Made by a program: the position numbers and the translations under genes
Notes under the pieces: generated by a model
The model's database searches: none
What the model was told of the DNA's origin: nothing
The model's input: only the letters and a program-made list of their open reading frames with translations
Shown here: positions 56,691 to 64,000 of the stretch, piece after piece
Position numbering within the stretch: position 1 is the first letter of the stretch
Layout: each line of letters begins with the position of its first letter
From: Pegoplata infirma
Lineage: Eukaryota > Arthropoda > Insecta > Diptera > Anthomyiidae
Direction of reading: 5' to 3'
NCBI GenBank assembly: GCA_963921195.1
Contig: CAWUER010000482.1
Location: 21,566-85,565 of the forward strand
DNA: 64,000 nucleotides

Positions 56691-57696
56691 CCCGGTGAAA
56701 AATGAGCATATATGGATACATATATGTGAATATATGGATGCATATATGTAAATATTTGATCATATATGGTCATATATGAAATTGTATGCAATCATATATG
56801 ATCATATTTGCAACATATATATCCATATACGTAAAATGAGGGCATATGCCCATATATGACATATATGGGCATATGTGGAGCATATATGCCATATATGTTC
56901 ATTAGGGTTATGACGTTTTTTTTGCGACATCCTCCATTCACGGAATCGTGTAGGGCATGGAAAAATACTAAGAAATATGCTTATGATTTTTCCCGATCGT
57001 GAAAAAAGTTCACGCACCAAACGCATTGAAGTTTTATGTAAACAATGTTTTTTTTTTTTAATTAATAAAAGTGATAACTAACTAAAATTTTTGTTGTTTT
57101 TTATTATAATCCCACAAACAAATGTGTTTCACACCATTTTGTTACGAAAGTTTCGATAATTCGCGATATAAGTGATTTTTTTAGCGATTAAAATATTTTA
57201 CATAATTTAAGTTTTTTTACTCCAAATAAAGTTTTTTTTTGCAGAAAAATGCAATAATAGCGAGAATTGGTCAAACTTTCATCTCCAAAATTGTGGGTAA
57301 CGGTTTTGCAAGCAGTGAACCACAAAAACTTGGTTATTAAGAGAAAAGTGAAACTTTAATAAAAAAAAAATAAAAAAAACGTATATACAAAACTTCAATG
57401 CATTTGGTGCGTGAAGTTTTTTCACGATCGCGAAAAACTAAACTAACAGTTTTTAGTTATTTTCCATGCCCTACACGATTCCGAGGATGGAGGTTGCATA
57501 TTTGCAAAAAATGCAAAATGTACTAACCCTAATGTTCATATGCCCACATTTTACGTATATGTTGACATATATGTTGAAAATATGAGCATATATGCCTTCA
57601 TACAGTGTCATATATATCCATATATGCACCATATATGGACATACATGGCGCTGTATGAACGCATATATGATCATATTTGTATCATTTTTCACCGGG
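56691..57696. mobile_element. CCCGGTGAAAAAT MITE, copy 2, in the hAT-like right end
   Basis: The ends CCCGGTGAAAAAT and ATTTTTCACCGGG are flanked by TA at 56689-56690 and 57697-57698. The interior is the same CATATATG array as copy 1, but is split by a second MITE at 56903-57531. Removing it leaves about 377 bp, close to the 367 bp of copy 1. Confidence 0.85.
56903..57531. mobile_element. hAT-like MITE inserted in copy 2, perfect 8-bp duplication
   Basis: The ends TAGGGTTA and TAACCCTA are flanked by ATGTTCAT (56895-56902 and 57532-57539). Arms include CCATGCCCTACACGATTCC (right) and its inverse (left), and ACGCACCAAACGCATTGAA pairing with its inverse near 57395. Non-coding. Confidence 0.85.
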
Positions 57697-57776
57697 TAGT
57701 CACAGTGTTATTAATTCCAATTATTCTGTTTTTTTCAAACATGAATTAATAGATTAAGGCTGAGTATTTAAACTTT

Positions 57777-58040
57777 CAAGGAAGGTCTCCCTGGTGCCAC
57801 CCGCAGATCTTTATGGAATTGGTTTTATTTTGTAGAGAAAGAAAACGAAAGGGACTTTTATTTTTTTAGCGGTCCAAATTCATATTTAGGGGGTGAAAAT
57901 GAAGGGGGAGGAAACAATAATTTTTCATTTTTTGCGTTTATTACCTTTGGAAAATCTATATTCGTGTTTTGAAACATGCACAACTTTTCGTCATATTGGG
58001 TAAAAGGCCAAAATTTTAGGACATTTTTGTTAAAAGGTCT
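57777..58040 (+). mobile_element. Half copy of the Harbinger-like MITE
   Basis: CAAGGAAGGTCTCCCTGGTG and GATCTTTATGGAATTGGTTT match 10913 onward. The right arm is absent, so this is an end remnant. Confidence 0.65.
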
Positions 58041-58775
58041 TGAATAAAATCACGTATTATTTCTCACGATGCTTAATATATATTCCGGATGGTCCATACA
58101 AAAATCCAACTTCTGTTTTTATAAACCCCCCTTATAAACAGCATTTCATTGAATATATTAAAATCAACCTGATATAAAAAGAAAGTATTAACATCATTTG
58201 ACAAATTAAAACACATTTAAAAAATATACTGATTTTATTTATAGCATTTTCATTGGAAAACAAACTACAGTAAAAAAAACATTTATTTTTTTTTTAAGAT
58301 GCCAGGAAAAAAATAGTAGTAATAAAAAAATAAACATTTTATATATTTTATACATTTTTAAATGAAATACTTAAATTAGTTAAAAAATTTCAACCTTGCA
58401 AACAGTCATATAAACAAATTTAAATATAAATAACAGAGAAGGCTAAACTTTAACACAGAAAAAAAACGAATTGTTTTTTTGACCCCCATATTTGTGAATA
58501 CAATTAACTTTTTCACTGAAAGTGCTTCTATACTGAAATTTGTGAAATGAACTAACGTTTGTAAATATTGATTGTTGAAAAAAAAATGTAAAAAAAATGA
58601 TAAACGAGTTTGTAATAGTTCTCTAAAATTATTATTTGTATTGACAAACGTACAAAATCTTAAATTTTTTTTCAACAAAGAAATTCAACAAACACAAACA
58701 TAATTTGTTGATCTGCGACACGTAAAAAATATTATTTTTTTCAACAAAGAAATTCAACAAACACAAAAACTATTA
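58040..58775. other. AT-rich spacer with a short direct repeat
   Basis: TTCAACAAAGAAATTCAACA occurs at about 58671 and 58739, each followed by AACACAAA, 69 bp apart. Nothing else is identifiable. The 58406-58678 minus ORF shows no domain. Confidence 0.4.
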
Positions 58776-59212
58776 AGGTGGAAGTACATAGGACTGCGTT
58801 GCGTCCGATCCGTTTTCACCTCTTCGTACTTACTATGCGTTAAAACATCCAAGTTACATAGTAACTGCGTTGAATTCGGCAGCCTTGCATAAATATCTCG
58901 CTATTTATTAACTTTTTTGCACTTATATTTATTTTTTTTATTCCCAGTAATTATATTTTTTATTTTTCTATTTAAATTTGTCGAAATTTATAAAAAAAAA
59001 ATATTGTTTAATTTAAAAAGAAAATACAAAAAAGAGAATTGTCAAAAAAATGTTTAGGACGCAAAGAGTGGTGAATATTTTCAAATTTTTTTTATTTCTA
59101 TGCGTTTTGAACTTTTGTATTGTAACTTGCTTCATTCATTTATTCAGTTTTAACTTTTTGACAACCGGACGCAAAGCAAGTTTGTTCCTATGTACTTCCA
59201 TCTTTATTTGAC
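58776..59212. mobile_element. MITE with AAGGTGGAAGTACATAGG ends
   Basis: The ends AAGGTGGAAGTACATAGGA and TCCTATGTACTTCCATCTTT-like pair, with GCGTCCG inside both ends. The target duplication is unclear (TTA or TA). Confidence 0.6.
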
Positions 59213-60423
59213 ATGATAAAACAATTTTGAAATAAAATTTCTTGACTGATTGTGAGTTTGTTAAAAACAAAATGGAAGTTTTGTATTATAGACTAACAGG
59301 CGGCCGCACATTGGTTGAAGAGTGTCCGAAATTAATTTTTTTCATGTTCGCCGATTTGGATTATTTTTTGGTATTTTGTTGTCAGATATCTGAATATTAT
59401 GATTCCGTAATATTATGCTGATATATTTATTATTTGTTTGGACAGACACGCTCAAAGTTCATATATGAGGCATTCCACACCAAATGTCCCGCCACAGAAA
59501 AACATGTGTCCCGCAACTTTCTGAATAGGTTGTTTGGATAGCCCTATATGGAACTAAGATAATTACGTTTTTGGTAAATTTTCAAAAACTGGGCTTAGCA
59601 GGCGTGGTCAAATATTGGAAAAATGGTCAATTTGTGGCGAGTTGCCTTGATTAAATATTTATCACATTAAAACGGAATGCACCACAATCTCAAAAATTTA
59701 CATTCGTATATAGTTTTGTATGAGCTATCGATTAATTTATTTTTTTTTTTTTGGAAAATTTTCAGAACCCGTTCTGAAATTTTCCATTTTTTAAAAAAGT
59801 AAATTTATCAAAAATCCGGCCACTTTTTTTTAATTTTTTTTTTTTAATTTATTTTTTAAAGGTTAGATGTTTGTCCATCCACACAAAAAAAAAATCAGAA
59901 AAACGTTTTCGTTTTTTTTCGAGAAAATCGCATTTGAATTTAAAATTTCATAACAATTTTGTATTTTGCTTGTACTTTCTTGTATTATCGTTGCGAATGA
60001 GTATTATTAATTGCATGAATATTACTCATTCGCAACGTTAGTGCAAGAAAATACAAGCAAATTAGAAAATTTTCTCAAAAAAAAACGAAAAATGTTTTTC
60101 TGATTTCTTTTGTGTGAATGGACAAACGTCTAAACTTAAAAAAAAAAAGAAAAAAAAAGAAAAAACAGTGGCCGGATTTTTGATAAGTTAATTTATCAAA
60201 AATCCGGCCACTTTTTTTTTATTTTTTTTTTAATTTTTTAAGAAAATGAAAAATTTCAGAACGGGTTATTAATTGCATGAATATTACTCATTCGCAACGT
60301 TAATACAAGAAAATACAAGCAAATTACAAAATTGTTATGAAATTTAAAATTCAAATGCGATTTTCTCGAAAAAAACGAAAAATGATTTTCTGATTTTTTT
60401 GTGTGGATGAACAAACATCTATA

Positions 60424-61533
60424 CCCAGCAAAATTTTCTGTTCCAAATAATCGGTTCCAGAACGCATCAAACTACCCTGCAACCGGTTCTACTTAACATT
60501 CCAGAATCAATGATTTTTGTTTGAAATTGTCCCGAAAGCAATCGTTTTTAGAGCAAGTACACTCAAAAAAAAAAAACTGTAATGTTAGCAAAAAGAGCTT
60601 GTAAACCTACAAGAAAATTTGCTGATTTTGAACCCATAATTAGTTAACTAATTTTTTTTTTTTTTTTTAACTAAGTTCATACACATCTGAGGACCCCATT
60701 GGGTTCGGACCCGATAGGTCCAGACCCCGATGGGCTTAGACCTAGTTGGGTTCCTTAAAATTCGTCATAGTTTTTGATCATAAATTTGAGTCCGTTTCGC
60801 TCTACCCTGCTTAGTTTTTGAGATACGTGATTTTAGGGGACAACCGGGGTTTTGAGAATTACAAAACTCGATAACTTGAAAAATATTACTCGGAGAGCTT
60901 TTGATTTTGATTTTTTGATTTTGCGGTCTTGTTCTACGTGTTGAGAGCTACAAAAATGCTTTTGGACTTTTTGTTGTGTCGGCAATATTTACCGAGATAT
61001 GAGCATTTTTAAAATTTTCGGGAATGCTAACTTTTTTGGATCCAAAGTTAGGGCCCATTAGAGTCCACACATGTGAAGAGGACCGGCGATACTACGGAGA
61101 GCCCGAGAACCAAAAATGGCCTCCATTTTGCTCTATCTGGCTTAGTTTCCGAGATAGCGCCATTTTAAGTTCTCTGAAAATAAAAAAAAATTTACCATTT
61201 ATTTTGCTAATATTAGCAAAAAAGCTTGTAAAAATTTGGTCAACTCAATTTTAAATCTAGCAAAAAAAATTAGTTCAAATTTTGTTTAAAATTGCTAATG
61301 CGCTAAATGAAGTTTACAAGATATTTTTGCTAACATGCTAATCTCAACTAAAAATTTGCTAAAAGTTAGCTAACCAGCATTAGCAAAAAAAAATTAGTAA
61401 ATCTACTAATGTATTATTTTGAGTTGAGTTTTTTTGAAAAATAATTTTACATAGAAAATTTTGTTGTGATTACCGTAGAATATATTCAAGAATCTATTGA
61501 ACCAGGAATTTGTTCCAAAAAAATTTTCCTGGG
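60424..61533. mobile_element. CCCAGCAAAATTTT TIR element in foldback copy B
   Basis: The ends CCCAGCAAAATTTTCTG and its imperfect inverse (AAATTTTCCTGGG) are flanked by TA (60422-60423, 61534-61535). The undisturbed target in copy A reads ACATCTAAACTTAAAAAAAA. It contains a further nested element. Confidence 0.75.
60560..61425. mobile_element. CACTCAAAA-ended element nested in the CCCAGC element
   Basis: The left end CACTCAAAAAAAA follows TA. The right end is TATTATTTTGAGTTG. The interior has recurrent TTAGCAAAAA and AACTAATTTT motifs in both orientations near the ends, plus a GATAGGTCCAGACCCGATGG-like GC-richer middle. It is related to 11702-11933. The 76-aa ORF has no recognisable domain. 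Confidence 0.55.
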
Positions 61534-61933
61534 TACTTAAAAAAAAAAATTTTTAAAAAAGAATAAAAAGTGGCCGGATTTTTGATAAATTGACTTTTTT
61601 AAAAAATGGAAAATTTCAGAACGGGTTTTAAAAATTTTCGAAAAAAAATTTTAATCGATAGCACATACAAAACTATATAAGAATGTAAATTTTTAAGATT
61701 GTGGTACATTCCGTTTTAATGTGATAAATATTAATCAAGTCAACTCGCCACAAATTTGAACATTTTTCCAATATTTGACCACGCCTCCTAAGCCCAGTTT
61801 TTGTAAAATTGAAAAACCAAAAACGCAATTTTCTAAGTTCCATATAGGGCTATCCATACAACCTATTCAGAAGTTTACGGTATACGTGTTTTTTTTTTCG
61901 CTGGACATTTGGTGTGGAATGCATCATATATAA

Positions 61934-62356
61934 TAGTACATTCAGACTAGCCTCGAAACCCCGTTGAAAATACGTATTTTCATTTTGAAAACTTTACCGT
62001 TCACACTTGAAATTTTTGACACTTATTACGTTTTCAGAATTCACCGAAGAAAATTTGCGATCTAATAGGCATTAAACCCACACAATTAATTAAATTACGC
62101 GTTTGTTTACAATATTTTATATATTTTTTTTGATTTCAGCTATTTTTTATGAAAATATTTAAATATTTTTAATTTTTTATTTTTGACACTTTCTTTAATT
62201 TATTTTCTTTTATGAAATTTAAAAGGTTTCGATCGTACATTCGTTGAAACCTCATAACAAAAAGGTTTTAATTTGTAGGGGAAAATACGTATTTTCAAAT
62301 GAGGTTTGGCACGAAACCTCGTTATACGGGGTTTCGATGCCAATGTGAATGCACTA
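61934..62356. mobile_element. MITE with TAGTACATTCA ends and TAA duplication
   Basis: TAGTACATTCAGACTAGC and GCATTCACATTGGCATCG-type ends pair, with TCGAAACCCCGTT inside both ends. TAA flanks both sides (61931-61933, 62357-62359). A 3-bp TAA duplication suggests PIF/Harbinger. Confidence 0.65.
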
Positions 62357-62977
62357 TAAGATTGTCATTCCATTTGTAACTCATCGAAATATCGATATGG
62401 GACCCCATAAAGTATATATATTCATGATCCACGATCGATTTTAAGACATTCTAGCAATGTACGTATGTCTGTCTGTCCGTCTGTCCGACTGTCCGTCTGT
62501 TGTCCGTCTGCCTGTCTGTCTGTGGAAATGGTGATCACGGCCAAAATATTACACGTAGATAACTGAAACTTAACACATTTATTGAAAGTTTTCCCGAGAA
62601 GTTTTGTATTGCATTTGAGCGGTATCGGTTCAGCGGTACAAAAGTTATGAACGAAAATGTAAGAACACCTCAAAAATTTTAGTACATTCAACATAACCTA
62701 AAAATACAAAATGCTTTAATTCGGCTGCTGGTTGACATATGTGAACATAATTGAACACAAAATGGTATTTCAGCAAGTACAAACAAATTTTTTGACAAAA
62801 AAAAAAATCGCGGATTTTTTTTTATCAAAAATTTTTTTTCGCGGAAATTTTTTTTCAAAAAATATTTTTTTTCTTCAAAAGTAACTTCCTATTAAGAAAG
62901 TTTTTTGCAATAATCTTTTTAAAATTGTGGAGGGTATCACTACATTCGGCAAGGCCGAATTTAACTTTTTTACTTGT
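62357..62977 (+). mobile_element. Helentron/DINE-like element, 5' end truncated
   Basis: It starts in the TTGTCATTCC region and has a GTCT/GTCC tract (about 62466-62522). It ends GTGGAGGGTAT, then the hairpin TTCGGCAAGGCCGAA (62945-62959) and TACTTG. It matches the Helentron at 13411 in order. The usual CCCTCCAC start is missing. Confidence 0.7.
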
Positions 62978-62979
62978 TT

Positions 62980-63490
62980 TATTTAGTTTTTAGGTCAAAT
63001 TTTTTTTAAAGTTTAAAATGCAAATCGATTCCTAAAAATTAGGTTTTTAACTGATACATTAAATATTTCCTGGAAATTTGTTTGATTTTTTTTATTTCGA
63101 TCCATCATAGTCTTTGTCTGAAAAGAAAACTTGAAAAAATAATATGTGTGATTCAGTAGATGTACGATTTTATGGTTTACAATGCCAGCAACAAAAGTGA
63201 GATGAATTTTTTCGCTCGCTATACAAATGTAAATCTATACATATACTGTAGATATGGGTGAAATCAAAAAAAAGTCAGTGTTTTTGAGCCAAAAATCGAA
63301 ATGTTACATCACTACTAATGTAACTACAAAAAATCTCTTCTACAAATTGTTTCAAACAAATTTTATCGACAATTTTATGATTTTTTTGGAGATGGAGTTT
63401 ACATCCACCTTAAAAAAATATATTAATTTTTTGTAATTTGTTTTGAAAATATTTTGTTGTAATTGAAAAAATCTTATTAATGTAATTTGT
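62980..63490. other. Featureless AT-rich spacer
   Basis: The 60-aa ORF at 63254 has no family features. Confidence 0.35.
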
Positions 63491-63496
63491 TATCAG

Positions 63497-63637
63497 GGCG
63501 CTAATTATGTAACTTGATAATCGTCAATCGTCATCGTTAGCTCATTATTCTATTACCATAAAATCACACTATATGGTAATGGAATAACTATGGAAACGAT
63601 AAGATTGACGACTATCAAGTTACATAATTACCCCCCG
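63497..63637. mobile_element. Small hairpin MITE
   Basis: TAATTATGTAACTTGATAAT at the left pairs with the inverse near 63610-63630. The outer ends are GGGCGC and CCCCCC. An inner TATTACCATAAAATCACACT/TATGGTAATGG hairpin is also present. The GGGCGC-type end recalls hAT termini, but no duplication was found. Confidence 0.55.
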
Positions 63638-63639
63638 GA

Positions 63640-64000
63640 TTTTTTTCTGGTTTTTGTCATTAAAGGTTTTACAATTATTTTTGTTAACAGGATTTTTCTA
63701 AAGAAATGTAAAATAAAATTTATTATTATTTCTGCTAAAGAGTTTACAGATACAGAGTTAACATTACATCACTTTCTGCACTTTTTTCAAAAATTATTTG
63801 TCGGAAATTTGTTACATTTGGCCTACAAAAATGAAAATAACTTGCCAAAAATCGCGGATTGTTGTTAGTTATCTAAAACGGCAATCAACACGACGTTGTA
63901 CATAAAAAAAATTGCGATTACCTTAACCCATGTATGAGATATTACACGGATACATGGTTTGGTTGAAATTTTTTAAATCCACCCATATGTAGATATAAAC
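63640..64000. other. End of window, AT-rich
   Basis: The 92-aa ORF at 63590 begins within the MITE and lacks a domain. Nothing else is supported. Confidence 0.35.

Larger units (their letters stand above)
59465..61926. mobile_element. TGAGGCATTCC foldback, copy B, with two nested insertions
   Basis: The ends TGAGGCATTCCACACCAAAT and ATTTGGTGTGGAATGCATCA pair, with the GCCCTATATGG arm segments of copy A. It carries the central hairpin (59948-60070), a second partial copy of that hairpin (60265-60345) and a 1.1-kb CCCAGC element in the right arm. Confidence 0.8.

Noticed and set aside
63254..63868. Coding region near the window end
   Set aside because: Short AT-rich ORFs without domains, one starting inside a MITE.

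Overview
This window is gene-poor, AT-rich eukaryotic DNA made almost entirely of transposable elements. The inventory is an intact Jockey-type LINE ORF2, a Penelope-like element with a hammerhead-type motif, Helitrons, Helentron/DINE-like elements with CAGCCGAA hairpins and (GTCT)n tracts, Tc1-like, hAT-like and Harbinger-like remnants, and many long foldback elements. This fits an insect, most likely a fly (the Helentron/DINE-1-like and Jockey combination suggests Diptera, perhaps a calyptrate). That assignment is inference. I found no host protein gene, rRNA or canonical tRNA. The window is probably intergenic, intronic or heterochromatic.

Layout. 0-8.2 kb: a 145-bp AT-rich tandem repeat carrying a MITE, a Helentron, a CCCAGCC-ended element with nested foldback, and two further foldbacks. 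8.6-13.1 kb: a Helentron 3' fragment, then a foldback of the TGAGGCATTCC family filled with a Harbinger-like MITE (TSD TTA), a tRNA-like segment, a small TA-flanked MITE and a hAT-like MITE (TSD ATTCAAAC). 13.15-16.4 kb: a repeat split by a Helentron, itself holding a Helitron 5' part and two tandem arrays. 16.4-25.8 kb: a region bounded by inverted CACAGAAA/TTACTCAA arms. It contains several tRNA-like repeats and a complete Helitron at 19741-23118 with a 1.5-kb uninterrupted GGTAA array. 26.1-28.1 kb: a large palindrome.

31.4-34.7 kb: a 5'-truncated Penelope-like element whose ORF end is overwritten by a foldback. 34.8-40.1 kb: a region bounded by inverted TACGAAA/GGCCAG arms with more nested elements, including a foldback with a 9-bp TSD. 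41.7-49.7 kb: a nested composite, with a palindromic Tc1-like element split by a TIR element that contains a 35-bp hairpin minisatellite and the Jockey element. 50.4-51.3 kb: a tandem repeat. 51.6-54.8 kb: a hAT-like element with 8-bp TSDs, long arms and a decayed transposase on the minus strand. 55.2-57.7 kb: another nested set of at least three elements. 57.8-64 kb: MITEs, a second TGAGGCATTCC foldback with two nested elements, and a Helentron.

The best-supported results are insertion events that can be read directly from target-site duplications and from paralogous empty sites elsewhere in the window. The only proteins that look translatable are those of the two retroelements, and neither element is complete at its 5' end.
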